From: Paenibacillus montaniterrae
Lineage (GTDB): Bacteria > Bacillota > Bacilli > Paenibacillales > Paenibacillaceae
Direction: 5' to 3'
Assembly (NCBI RefSeq): GCF_018403185.1
Contig: NZ_BOSE01000010.1
Coordinates: 1-64,000, forward strand
Length of the DNA: 64,000 nt
The position numbers and the translations under genes are program-made. Every line of letters starts with the position of its first letter. Within the stretch, counting starts at the first letter, position 1. This document shows positions 7,219 to 15,497 of this stretch, piece by piece. The notes beneath the pieces are model-generated. The model ran no database searches and had not been told where the DNA came from. It saw nothing but the letters and a program-made list of their open reading frames with translations.

Positions 7219-8876
7219 TGAGAGCTATCATTCGAGAAATGTCAGAAATGACAGATAGCAGAGAGATTCTTGAAGCTCGCACACATCCAGCGATCACAAC
7301 CTTTATTGCGATTCTAGTACTATTGCTTGGGGCTGGCTTAACATGGGCATTTATTGGTGAAATAGACGAAGTAGCCAAAGCATCGGGGATTGTCCGACCC
7401 AATGAAAAGGTAAGCAGTATTCAGACCTCTGTACTTGGAACAATTGAGTCGCTGCATGTGAAAGAAGGTCAATGGGTGGAAGAAGAAGATCTTCTTATGA
7501 CACTCGAGCATGACAGCCTTCAGCTAGATTTATTAACCAAGCAAGAAGAACTTAAAACATTTGAACAAGACGCTGAATTTCTAAAGCGCTATAGAGATAG
7601 CGTAAACGATCATAACAATTTATTCAGTAAAGAGCTTGAAGAAGAGACTGTTTATTATCATTTGGTTGAGCAATATTTGTTGGAGTTTTCCCAGAAAGAG
7701 CTCGATTTTGAAGCAAGCATCAAGCAGATGGAGCAAGCGAAGGGTGAGTCGTTACATGCAAAGGAAGGAAATGTGCTGAATCAGCGTGCAGCAAGTCAAA
7801 AAAACAATGAAGCAATAGCTGAGTATACGCGACAAATAAAAGAATTGGAACAAGAGATAGCTGGTGAGCTGCTGTTAAAGCAGTCTATTGAACAAGAAAT
7901 GAACAAGCTTCCAGAGGATGATTTGTTAAGAACTGAGCGATTTAACAAGTACATGCTTTCGGTAAATGAATTTAAGGCTTCTATTAGTAAGAGTGAAAAA
8001 AAAGTGGCACAATCAACTGCTTTGGGCGAGCGCTTTGTTCCCAAGTCACAACTCGAAGCAGAGCAGGCACAGCTTGAAGCATCCAAACTGCAGCTTATTC
8101 AATTTCAACAAGAAACGCTTTTAGCGGTTCAGGCTCAGATCACCGAATATGAAAACAAATTAAAAGAGGCGCGCCGGCTGTTAGAGCAGCTTGAGAATAA
8201 GCAATCTTCAGTAGTTTTGGAGCAGGAGTCCTTACAGCTAGAGGAGGAAAAGCTTCGTGATCAATACGAAAGCTTACTGCAACAAAGTGACAGTATTCGC
8301 CAGAAATCATCGATAGAATTGGAAAAGTTTAAGCTCGATCGTATCGTTCAAATTGAGGCTGCAATTGAAGAGAAGGAAAAGTCGATTCAGTCGCTGCGTG
8401 ATCAAGTGGATCAGTTAGAGCTGGCTATTGATAAACAAAGCATCCGTGCACCGATTTCGGGAATGGTTCACATGACAAAAGAAATAAACAAGGGTGATAT
8501 TGTTCAACCTGGCGAGCCACTTTTTTCTATTATTCCAGTAAACGAATCAATGTATAAAATGAGCATTGCCGTACCAAACCATGAAATTGGTCAAATTGCT
8601 GTAGGTCAAAAGGTTGATATGAACTTTCATGCGTTTCCGAAACAAAGCTTCGGTTCCTTAACGGGCATCGTGAATTCTATCAGTACGGACTCGATCGTAC
8701 AGCAGGACGGAAGAAGCTACTATACAATAGAGGCATCGATTGCTAATCAACCGCTTGTTAACCGTAAGGGAGAGAGTGGAGAAATACGCGTTGGTATGAC
8801 GGCGGAGGCTTACGTTATAAAAGATTCTAAAAAGATTATTCATTACTTGCTGGAAAAAATCAATTTACGGGATTAA
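7218..8876 (+). CDS. HlyD-family bacteriocin secretion accessory protein
   Basis: A 552-residue membrane-fusion/adaptor protein. It has a short cytoplasmic N-terminus, one membrane segment at about residues 28-48 (TTFIAILVLLLGAGLTWAFI), and a lipoyl half-motif (VLGTIESLHVKEGQWVEEED). A very long Gln/Glu/Lys-rich coiled coil covers about residues 95-405, the second lipoyl half follows (IRAPISGMVHMTKEINKGDI), and a beta-barrel domain ends the protein. It partners C39-type ABC exporters, as in mesentericin-, lactococcin- and colicin-V-type secretion. The long coiled coil resembles the hairpin that contacts TolC in Gram-negatives, notable because a TolC-like gene follows 13 bases downstream. Translation is coupled to the ABC gene by one-base overlap. 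Confidence 0.92.
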   Translation: MRAIIREMSEMTDSREILEARTHPAITTFIAILVLLLGAGLTWAFIGEIDEVAKASGIVRPNEKVSSIQTSVLGTIESLHVKEGQWVEEEDLLMTLEHDSLQLDLLTKQEELKTFEQDAEFLKRYRDSVNDHNNLFSKELEEETVYYHLVEQYLLEFSQKELDFEASIKQMEQAKGESLHAKEGNVLNQRAASQKNNEAIAEYTRQIKELEQEIAGELLLKQSIEQEMNKLPEDDLLRTERFNKYMLSVNEFKASISKSEKKVAQSTALGERFVPKSQLEAEQAQLEASKLQLIQFQQETLLAVQAQITEYENKLKEARRLLEQLENKQSSVVLEQESLQLEEEKLRDQYESLLQQSDSIRQKSSIELEKFKLDRIVQIEAAIEEKEKSIQSLRDQVDQLELAIDKQSIRAPISGMVHMTKEINKGDIVQPGEPLFSIIPVNESMYKMSIAVPNHEIGQIAVGQKVDMNFHAFPKQSFGSLTGIVNSISTDSIVQQDGRSYYTIEASIANQPLVNRKGESGEIRVGMTAEAYVIKDSKKIIHYLLEKINLRD

Positions 8877-8889
8877 GGGGGGAGGACAC

Positions 8890-10176
8890 ATGCGTAACGT
8901 ATATGCATTCGGATGTATTGTGCTGCTGTTATTTATGCTGCAGCTCCCCACTCTTACCGCTGCTTCTGCAGATACGAAGAAAGGCGAAACGATCTCTTTA
9001 ACGAGAGAGAAAATGTTGGAGCTGGCAGCAAAAAATTATATGTCCGTTCAACAGCAAAACCTGCAGCTTCAGCTAGATGCGGCTCAACTGCGATATTCAG
9101 AGGAACAACGTAAAAAGCAAGGGGAATATAGCAGGCCCATTGTAAATAAACTGCCCACTACTATAGAGGAGCTTCGCAAGCTGGTACCAGACTATGACAG
9201 CCTAACGGATCAGGAGAAGCAGGAAACTGATTCGGTTTTAATGATTCAGGCAATGATTAACGCATCGATGAACAGCATGCTGGAAGCTCAAGCTGAATAC
9301 CAGTACACGTTAGGAGTTCAGCAATGGAGCATGCAGATGAATACGCTTGATGAAGAAATTCGCAATAGCAACTATAATTTGAAGCTATCCAGGTTGGAAA
9401 AAGAAAAGCTCGAGCTGTTGGCACAGCTTTATGCGATTCAAAGCTATTACGAGATTATCGAGCTTCAAATCGATATTCAATCGGCCGAATTTGAAATTCA
9501 AACAGCTGGAGCTGCTGCTAAAGATACAGAGAAGCTTTATAGGTATGGATTAGCTACAAAAAAAGAGGTTGATCAAGCTAATCAATCAGTTGATCTGTAT
9601 AAGCGTAATCGAGATTCTCTCGAGTTGCAATTACTTGAAAAAATGAAGCTATTTAAGCAGATTCTAGGAATAAACAATGAGGATACAGTCATTCTGCCAA
9701 CTGTAGAAGCTATGAAACAAACGAATAGCTATGAAGAAACTAAAATTGATATTATGAAGCAGATTGATCATATCAAAGCAGAAGAAACAATAAATTATGT
9801 CAAGTCAAGACTAGAGGCTGCCAAGACAAAAACAAATGACCAGCCGCTTGAAGACTATCTACATACTGTAGTCGTGGTGGAAACTGAAAAGAAAGCGATC
9901 ATCGACCAGTGGCTGGAACAAAAGGTTGATTCTTTACAATCCGAGCAAAAGAACATCAAGCAGACCATGAAAGAGTTGGAGAATGAGCATACGCTGCTTG
10001 CTGCCAAACTAGGAGATGACAAAAAGCTGCTTTCAAGCGGAAGCATCTCTGTAAGAGAATTAGAAATTACGAGCAACGAGCTGAAGCGATTAGAATTTAA
10101 GCTTGAAAAGAGTAGATTGCAGTATGCGCTTTGGCAAGAGAAAAAGAGAATTGCAGTACTTGGCGTATTACCATAA
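8890..10176 (+). CDS. TolC-family-like secreted coiled-coil protein
   Basis: A 428-residue protein with a signal peptide (hydrophobic core at residues 9-22, cleavage near TAASA), then almost entirely helical coiled coil. The segment about 218-255 (YRYGLATKKEVDQANQSVDL, then a run ending KLFKQILGI) matches the repeated helical motif of the outer membrane efflux (TolC/OEP) family. A Lys/Gln-rich C-terminal coiled coil follows. In a Gram-positive cell there is no outer membrane to span, so it may extend the HlyD stalk through the thick wall. GGGGGAGG precedes ATG 8890. It is the third gene of an ABC-HlyD-TolC-like row. Family membership is by motif, moderate confidence; the role is inferred. Confidence 0.7.
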   Translation: MRNVYAFGCIVLLLFMLQLPTLTAASADTKKGETISLTREKMLELAAKNYMSVQQQNLQLQLDAAQLRYSEEQRKKQGEYSRPIVNKLPTTIEELRKLVPDYDSLTDQEKQETDSVLMIQAMINASMNSMLEAQAEYQYTLGVQQWSMQMNTLDEEIRNSNYNLKLSRLEKEKLELLAQLYAIQSYYEIIELQIDIQSAEFEIQTAGAAAKDTEKLYRYGLATKKEVDQANQSVDLYKRNRDSLELQLLEKMKLFKQILGINNEDTVILPTVEAMKQTNSYEETKIDIMKQIDHIKAEETINYVKSRLEAAKTKTNDQPLEDYLHTVVVVETEKKAIIDQWLEQKVDSLQSEQKNIKQTMKELENEHTLLAAKLGDDKKLLSSGSISVRELEITSNELKRLEFKLEKSRLQYALWQEKKRIAVLGVLP

Positions 10177-10204
10177 CAGTAATACGTAGAGGTGCAACAG
10201 GCAT

Positions 10205-10810
10205 ATGAGAACGAGAAATATTGTTTTACTGGCAGTTTCCATAGTATTTTTTTCTATCTTGCTTCCATTCTTATTAGTTGCGATACGAAGTCATGTTAGC
10301 CGGTTTTCAATGGATGACTATACGATATTGTATACAACACAATTTTTAGCATACGTAATATCATTTTTGATTTTTCCAAAGACATTCAAGTATGTAGCTA
10401 CTGAAATTAATCTAGCAGCGTTAAAACAAGTAAAAACTTATATATATATGGGAGTAGCTTTTTTCATTACATTTGTTGTCCATTTACTAATGAATTCAGA
10501 TGTAATAAATATCGAATATTCTGACTGGCAACCCTCAGTATGGATTGTACTTTTATTAGTTATATTAATACCACTTTTTGAAGAAATATTGTTTAGAGGC
10601 GTATTATATAAATTTCTTTTTATAAAAAAGGGTAAGGTAGCTGCCATTGTTCTTACGACGTTACTTTTTGCTATTATGCATAATGATAACTTTTTGTTTT
10701 ACTTTTGCGGGGATTTGTTTATTACCATCGTAAGGTATAAAACGAGTAGTTTAGCCAGTTCCTACATCTTACATGTTTTATGGAACTTGTATGCAGTTTT
10801 TTTGATTTAA
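10205..10810 (+). CDS. CPBP-family intramembrane metalloprotease
   Basis: A complete 201-residue CPBP protease with five or six membrane helices. The motifs are EEILFRG at 126-132, FAIMHND with His159, and HVLWN at 190-194, giving the four conserved positions (EE, R, H, H/N). Such proteins in bacteriocin clusters commonly act as immunity or peptide-processing factors. It lies 28 bases after the TolC-like gene, on the same strand, and is more A+T-rich than the export genes, like the left part of the island. It is the full-length counterpart of the short protein at 983. Confidence 0.85.
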   Translation: MRTRNIVLLAVSIVFFSILLPFLLVAIRSHVSRFSMDDYTILYTTQFLAYVISFLIFPKTFKYVATEINLAALKQVKTYIYMGVAFFITFVVHLLMNSDVINIEYSDWQPSVWIVLLLVILIPLFEEILFRGVLYKFLFIKKGKVAAIVLTTLLFAIMHNDNFLFYFCGDLFITIVRYKTSSLASSYILHVLWNLYAVFLI

Positions 10811-10923
10811 TTAACGGCAGCTAACTATTTAGCCTTTAAATGCACCCCAATTACTTTATCGGTTATAGTGGTATTGCTGCTCCAACTCTGGTGTGCAGGT
10901 GATTAATACAATGGGGGTGTAAA

Positions 10924-11133
10924 ATGCGAAGGGTAAGAAAATCAGAAAAAATAATTCTAATTATTTACTTAATAGCTATAGTTTTGTTAGTTCCATTTGC
11001 TATCTACAATATAGTTGAGACACAAAGTATTAAAGGTCAGTTTCCTTTTATAGGGATAATACTTTTTATGATAGTATACTCAATAGCTATAATCTATCGT
11101 ATGAAAAAAGAAGATAAACAGTATAACGCTTAA
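10924..11133 (+). CDS. Small two-helix membrane protein
   Basis: A 69-residue protein with charged ends (RRVRKSEK start, KKEDKQ end) and two membrane segments (about residues 8-27 and 38-57). The GGGGGTG ribosome binding site precedes ATG 10924. I recognise no family. The position at the end of the bacteriocin island and its size fit an immunity or accessory protein, but it could be unrelated. Confidence 0.55.
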   Translation: MRRVRKSEKIILIIYLIAIVLLVPFAIYNIVETQSIKGQFPFIGIILFMIVYSIAIIYRMKKEDKQYNA

Positions 11134-11210
11134 GGAGTTACCAGCCTGTTTTATCTTGTCATGTCATCTGCTCGGAGCTTCAACCTTACAGTTGTGATAT
11201 AAAAACTGCA

Positions 11211-11253
11211 TTCTAGGACAAATAGACTATTTTTGGGATGATTTTGCTATATT
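11211..11253 (+). promoter_or_regulatory. Conserved promoter module, copy D
   Basis: TTCTAGGACAAATAGACTAT begins at 11211 and the extended -10 TGCTATATT ends at 11253, 49 bases before the TraB/GumN gene. It shares GATGATTTTGCTATATT with copy A. This copy, about 9 kb from the others, suggests that the TraB/GumN gene belongs to the same regulon as the bacteriocin regulator. Confidence 0.55.
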
Positions 11254-11301
11254 TGAAGATATGTGTGCAACAAAAATTAACATATAGAAAGAGGAGAAAA
11301 A

Positions 11302-12576
11302 ATGAAGAAATGGACATCGTTGCTGGCTGCCCTGATGCTAATTTTTGCATTGGCAACAGGTGTGCAGGCAAAAGAAGCAGAAAATGCAGCAAACAATGCA
11401 GTAACAGTGTGGCTGAATGGGGAGCAAGTAGAATTTGGCGAGCATCAGCCGGTACTCGTTAAAGGAACGACGTTTGTTCCAGCGATCACGACGCTGGAAA
11501 CACTCGGCTATGATGTAACATGGGATGAAGAAAACAGCGCAGTAGCGGCAGAAAAATATGGGCTAGTGCTTGGGTTCCAAGTCGGTAACTCTACTGGCTA
11601 CGTTAATGGAATCGAAGTTGAATTAACTGCTGCACCAAATGTTCAAGATGGAACTGTGTATGTTCCTGTCAGATTTATTAGTGAAGCGCTTGGTTATGAA
11701 GTGGGCTGGAACGGTCCTGCACGTTCTGTGACCTTAGTTAAGGAAGCTAGCAAAGGCTACATTTGGAAAGTGGAAAAGGATGGCGCTGTTGTGCATTTGC
11801 TAGGCTCCATTCATTTGGGTGACGCCAAAATGTATCCGCTGCGCGATGAGATTGAAGAAGCATTCGAAAGTTCAGACCATCTTGTAGTAGAGATAAATAT
11901 TGCTCAAGTACCAGATAAGCAAACGGCAGCGGAAATTGCAGCCTTGCAAACCTATGCGGATGGCACAACGCTAAAGGATCATGTATCAGCAGATACTTAT
12001 GCGCGCGTACAAGCCTTCCTTCAGGAGCTGGGACTGCCAACCGACGCCTATGATACCTACAAGCCTTGGGCAGTATATTTAGATATGGTTAACTATGCAG
12101 CGACTACGGAGGGCTATCAGGGCGGCGTCGGAATTGATATGTATTATTTAAGCAGAGCTTTAGCGGCTAATAAGCCGATTTTAGAGCTGGAATCATATTC
12201 TTCTCAACTTAAGGTGTTCGACAGCTATTCCAAGGAGCTGCAAGAATTGCAAGTAAATGAGGCGTTGGATGGCATCTTCGGCGTAGCTGAGACAGCTGAT
12301 TCAACAGAGCCCACACTAGATGTTTTGGCTGGGCTATGGATTCAAGGGGATGACGCTGGCCTGGAAGAGCTGGTGGCAGAAGTACAACAGAATACTGAGC
12401 TTTACGAAAAGCTTTTGAAAAATCGTCACGCAGGTATGATGGAAAAAATCGAAGGCTACTTGAACAATGAGAATAAGGATTCCTACTTTGTTGTAGCGGG
12501 CTATCTTCACATGCTTGGAAAAGACGGCCTGGTTACACTATTGAAAGAAAAAGGCTATACCGTTACTAGAATCTAG
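11302..12576 (+). CDS. Secreted TraB/GumN family protein with copper-amine-oxidase-like N-terminal domain
   Basis: A 424-residue exported protein. The signal peptide (residues 1-23) ends near GVQAKEA. Residues about 30-150 are a copper amine oxidase N-domain-like region (VPAITTLETLGYDVTWDEEN, VPVRFISEALGYEVGWNG), common in Paenibacillus surface proteins. Residues about 153-424 are a TraB/GumN domain with the GxxH motif in LGSIHLGD near 165 and a second, GYLHMLG, near 405. Members are proposed metalloproteases (erythromycin esterase/Tiki-like fold). AAAGAGGAG precedes ATG 11302. Promoter copy D ties it to the bacteriocin island. A strong bidirectional terminator follows. Confidence 0.88.
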   Translation: MKKWTSLLAALMLIFALATGVQAKEAENAANNAVTVWLNGEQVEFGEHQPVLVKGTTFVPAITTLETLGYDVTWDEENSAVAAEKYGLVLGFQVGNSTGYVNGIEVELTAAPNVQDGTVYVPVRFISEALGYEVGWNGPARSVTLVKEASKGYIWKVEKDGAVVHLLGSIHLGDAKMYPLRDEIEEAFESSDHLVVEINIAQVPDKQTAAEIAALQTYADGTTLKDHVSADTYARVQAFLQELGLPTDAYDTYKPWAVYLDMVNYAATTEGYQGGVGIDMYYLSRALAANKPILELESYSSQLKVFDSYSKELQELQVNEALDGIFGVAETADSTEPTLDVLAGLWIQGDDAGLEELVAEVQQNTELYEKLLKNRHAGMMEKIEGYLNNENKDSYFVVAGYLHMLGKDGLVTLLKEKGYTVTRI

Positions 12577-12596
12577 TTGTCATTTCATACGTATAT

Positions 12597-12642
12597 AAAG
12601 CTAAAAGCCATTCCTTATCTGCAAGGAGTGGCTTTTAGCTTT
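12597..12642. terminator. Bidirectional terminator between TraB/GumN and XRE genes
   Basis: Two 20-base arms (12597-12616 and 12623-12642, starting AAAGCTAAAAGCC) pair with one G-U and a 6-base loop, with A-runs and T-runs on both sides. It overlaps the stop codon of the convergent XRE gene. A near copy exists at 13167-13200 after the duplicated XRE gene. Confidence 0.85.
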
Positions 12643-13027
12643 GTGAATCATTATTCTTTTGCTCGATTGTATTAATGAAATCATTTGTCGTGTTAATAAT
12701 ATATTTCACTTCATTGATCGGTCGCTCCATTAGCAGCCAGCGATGCGCTTCAATCATAAGCTTCTTGCTTTCAAAGTCCGTACTGTTTTGATATTTTTGA
12801 AAGTTAAACAGCTCGAACGGAGTAACATTCAAGGCGTTCATCATCAATTCTAATGTAGAAAGCGTTATATTTTCCTTGCCCGATTCGATTTTGGAAACAC
12901 GCGATTTGTTGAAGCCTTCCTTGTCATTGGCGTTGGCAATATGGTCTGCCACCTGCTGCTGTGTAAGTCCTTGATGCTTGCGAATTAACTTCAACTGCTT
13001 GCCGATTAATTTGCTTAGGTTCGACAT
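12635..13027 (-). CDS. XRE-family transcriptional regulator, copy 1
   Basis: A 130-residue Cro/C1-type regulator. The helix-turn-helix covers residues 8-66 (LTQQQVADHI, then FNKSRVSKIESGKENI, then LMMNALNVTPFELF). A short C-terminal helical part (MIEAHRWLLMERPINEVKYI) is probably for dimerisation or ligand binding. GAGGTGA gives the ATG start. It differs from the adjacent copy 2 at only 12 of 130 residues and shares its flanks, so it arose by tandem duplication. An ATTTTGCGCTAAAAA element (13057-13071) is a likely operator. The nearby solitary methyltransferase raises the possibility of a controller-type role. Confidence 0.88.
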   Translation of the reverse strand: MSNLSKLIGKQLKLIRKHQGLTQQQVADHIANANDKEGFNKSRVSKIESGKENITLSTLELMMNALNVTPFELFNFQKYQNSTDFESKKLMIEAHRWLLMERPINEVKYIINTTNDFINTIEQKNNDSQS

Positions 13028-13056
13028 CCTATTTCACCTCATTTCTAGCGTATTGG

Positions 13057-13071
13057 ATTTTGCGCTAAAAA
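13057..13071. promoter_or_regulatory. Candidate XRE operator, copy 1
   Basis: The partly symmetric ATTTTGCGCTAAAAA is placed before XRE copy 1. The equivalent ATTTTACGCTAAAAA lies at 13620-13634 before copy 2. Both are followed on the plus strand by TATAAT. Retained in both duplicates; binding not shown. Confidence 0.4.
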
Positions 13072-13166
13072 GAGATTCGTATATAATGAAAAATATTAAA
13101 TAATGTTTCTATTTAGAAAAACTTCCGATGATTTTATAGAAGGATTACGACTTTATCGGTAAAACA

Positions 13167-13200
13167 AAAAGCCATTCCTCGTTATAAAGGAGTGGCTTTT
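13167..13200 (-). terminator. Terminator of XRE copy 2
   Basis: AAAAAGCCATTCCT pairs with AGGAGTGGCTTTT around a short loop, with T-rich flanks on both strands. It is the duplicate of the hairpin at 12597 and overlaps the stop of XRE copy 2. Confidence 0.75.
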
Positions 13201-13591
13201 AGCTTTGCGGATCATTATCTCTTTGCTCGATTGTATTAATGAAATCGTTTGTTGTGTTGACAATATATTTGACTTCATTGATAGGACGCTCCATCAGCAG
13301 CCAGCGATGTGCTTCAATCATTAGCTTTTTACTTTCGTATTCTGCGCTGCTTTGATATTTTTGAAAGTTAAATAGCTCAAACGGTGTAACGTTTAATGCA
13401 TTCATCATCAGTTCAAGCGTAGAGAGGGTAATGTTCTCCGTGCCTGATTCGATTTTGGAAACGCGCGATTTGTTGAAGCCTTCTTTGTCATTGGCGTTGG
13501 CGATACAGTCAGCCACCTGCTGCTGTGTAAGCCCTTGATGCTTGCGAATCAGCTTTAACTGCTTGCCAATTAAACTACTTAGATCTGACAT
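13199..13591 (-). CDS. XRE-family transcriptional regulator, copy 2
   Basis: A 130-residue paralog of the XRE protein at 12635, with 12 substitutions. Several lie in the linker (NSTDFE to SSAEYE) and one is in the helix-turn-helix (VADHIA to VADCIA). The frame is open to GTG 13600, but ATG 13591 matches the start of copy 1 with the same GAGGTGA site. It is divergent from the methyltransferase gene that starts 130 bases away, so its operator region (13620-13634) may also control that gene. Confidence 0.88.
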   Translation of the reverse strand: MSDLSSLIGKQLKLIRKHQGLTQQQVADCIANANDKEGFNKSRVSKIESGTENITLSTLELMMNALNVTPFELFNFQKYQSSAEYESKKLMIEAHRWLLMERPINEVKYIVNTTNDFINTIEQRDNDPQS

Positions 13592-13619
13592 CCTGCTCAC
13601 CTCATCCCTAGCGTATTGG

Positions 13620-13650
13620 ATTTTACGCTAAAAAGAGATTCGTGTATAAT
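13620..13650. promoter_or_regulatory. Divergent control region: XRE operator and methyltransferase -10
   Basis: ATTTTACGCTAAAAA (13620-13634), the partner of the element at 13057, is followed by TATAAT at 13645-13650 on the plus strand. It is well placed to drive the methyltransferase gene and to be bound by an XRE protein. Confidence 0.4.
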
Positions 13651-13721
13651 GAAAAATAAATACAAATGTTTCATTATATTAGAATTTCTGTAGTTTATTA
13701 AGAAAAAGTTGAGGGATGAGG

Positions 13722-15440
13722 ATGAATAAGCTGGCGATGGCTGCTAAACATTCAGCACAGGCAAGCATTGCACGCATCGGGCAATGGTTTCCGCATGTGC
13801 TGACAGAGAAGCTTGCCGACAACGGCAAGATCAAACAGGCGATTGATTTCGATTTGTTAAAGCAAGAGCTTTCCGACGTAATCGTGGACGGAGCGATGGA
13901 ACGGTATCAGTTTAATTGGCCGGGCAAAAAGCAAGCGCTGCTTCAAGCGAGCCTGCCGACTAGCAGTACACTGCGTCCAGACAAGGCCGGCAGTGTGGAT
14001 TGGGCCAAGACGCGCAATCTTTATATTGAAGGGGACAATTTGGAGGCTTTAAAGCTGCTGCAGCACTCCTACTGGAACCGGATCAAGTTGATCTATATTG
14101 ATCCACCTTACAATACCGGCAAGCAATATGTTTTTAATGATCAGTTCTTTCATAGTGAATGGCTGTCGATGATGTACGCCAGGCTTAAGCTGGCTCGCCA
14201 GCTATTGCGTGAGGATGGAGTGATGTTCATAAGCATCGACGATCATGAGCAGGCGAATTTGCAAAAGCTGCTGGAGGAGCTGTTTGGCCCATCCAATTTT
14301 GTCGCTCATATTGTCTGGCAGAAAAAATATGCTCCTGCCAACGATGCCAAGACGGTATCGGCAACGCATGAGCATATTTTAATGTTCGCGAAAAATATTG
14401 AAGCGTGGCAGCCGGGTCTATTGCCGAGAGGAGAAAAGCAACTGGCCGCCTTCCGAAATCCTGATGATGATCCGCGCGGACCGTGGCGTGCCAGCGATCT
14501 ATCTGCAAGAACATACAGCCCGCGAGGCGATTATCCGATTATCGGGCCGACGGGTGAGCGATTTTATCCACCGCCCGGCAGAGCGTGGATTGTGAGCGAG
14601 CAAAGGTACAAGGAACTGCTGGCAGATGGCCGAATTACATTTGGCAGGAATGGAACGGGCAGACCGATGCAGAAAAGGTTTTTGTCAGAAGTAAAGGCAG
14701 GTATAACACCGGATACATGGTGGTCGAGAGAGAAAGTAGGCGACAACAAGTCGGCGCGCTATGAGCTAAAGGAGCTTATGCCGGAAAATGTGTTCGATAC
14801 GCCGAAGCCTAGCACGCTTATTACCTATATGATGAACATTGCCAATGTTGGCCCCGACGATATTGTGCTTGATTTCTTCTCTGGCTCAGCAACTACGGCC
14901 CATGCCGTGATGCGGCTTAATGCGGAGGACGATGGTCGGCGAGCCTACATCATGGTGCAGCTGCCTGAGCAGATAAAGCCGCAGTCGCATGCTTGGCAGG
15001 CAGGCTTCCATACAATTTGCGATATTGGCAAGGAGCGGATTCGCCGCGCCGCGCTAAAAATTAAGGCTGACACTGGAGCCGACATCGATTACGGCTATCG
15101 CTTGCTTCGCGTTGCTGCCATCGAGAAAAAGGAAGCAGGCAGTCAGGATGAACTGCCCGAGGAGCTGCTTATTCAAATGTTGCTGGAGCTCGGGCTAGAG
15201 CTGTCTCTGTCGATTGAGGAGAGCGAGTTGCACGGCAAGCGCCTCTATTATGTAGCAGGCGGTTTGTTTATTGCCTGCTTTGCAAAGCATTTGCCACAGA
15301 AATTGATTGAGCATATTATTATGAAGCAGCCGCAGCTGGCCGTTTTTCGCGAGCATGCTTTCATTGATGCTGATGAACGAGCTTATGTAGAAGCGATGTT
15401 TAAATCGCGGGCAGCCGTTACCCGTTTAATCGTGCTTTAG
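13722..15440 (+). CDS. Solitary type III Mod-like (beta-class) DNA methyltransferase
   Basis: A 572-residue site-specific adenine methyltransferase. Motif IV DPPYNTG lies near residue 127 and precedes motif I DFFSGSATT near residue 384, the beta-class order typical of type III Mod subunits. Between them is a long target-recognition region (about 190-350) that is unusually Pro/Arg-rich (SARTYSPRGDYP, GERFYPPPGRAW). The C-terminal helix-rich part resembles other Mod proteins. ATG 13722 fits GAGGG at 13711-13715 better than ATG 13716. There is no Res helicase/nuclease gene on either side (a MarR gene follows), so it is a solitary methyltransferase with an epigenetic or decayed function. Confidence 0.9.
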   Translation: MNKLAMAAKHSAQASIARIGQWFPHVLTEKLADNGKIKQAIDFDLLKQELSDVIVDGAMERYQFNWPGKKQALLQASLPTSSTLRPDKAGSVDWAKTRNLYIEGDNLEALKLLQHSYWNRIKLIYIDPPYNTGKQYVFNDQFFHSEWLSMMYARLKLARQLLREDGVMFISIDDHEQANLQKLLEELFGPSNFVAHIVWQKKYAPANDAKTVSATHEHILMFAKNIEAWQPGLLPRGEKQLAAFRNPDDDPRGPWRASDLSARTYSPRGDYPIIGPTGERFYPPPGRAWIVSEQRYKELLADGRITFGRNGTGRPMQKRFLSEVKAGITPDTWWSREKVGDNKSARYELKELMPENVFDTPKPSTLITYMMNIANVGPDDIVLDFFSGSATTAHAVMRLNAEDDGRRAYIMVQLPEQIKPQSHAWQAGFHTICDIGKERIRRAALKIKADTGADIDYGYRLLRVAAIEKKEAGSQDELPEELLIQMLLELGLELSLSIEESELHGKRLYYVAGGLFIACFAKHLPQKLIEHIIMKQPQLAVFREHAFIDADERAYVEAMFKSRAAVTRLIVL

Positions 15441-15497
15441 CGGAGCGGCATTTCATATGGATGCCACTTTAAGTGTTGCAGGCAAAGGGGCGGTTCA

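Noticed and set aside
8890..10176. TolC-like gene as evidence for a Gram-negative host
   Set aside because: Spore protein, Gram-positive ribosome binding sites, CsoR-type operator and the rest of the gene content point to a Firmicute.
13166..13210. The XRE-flanking hairpins as insertion-sequence ends
   Set aside because: They are terminators with T-runs overlapping the gene stops, repeated because the whole gene with its terminator was duplicated; no transposase between them.
12635..15440. XRE genes plus methyltransferase as a complete restriction-modification system
   Set aside because: No restriction endonuclease or Res helicase gene on either side; only the methyltransferase is present.
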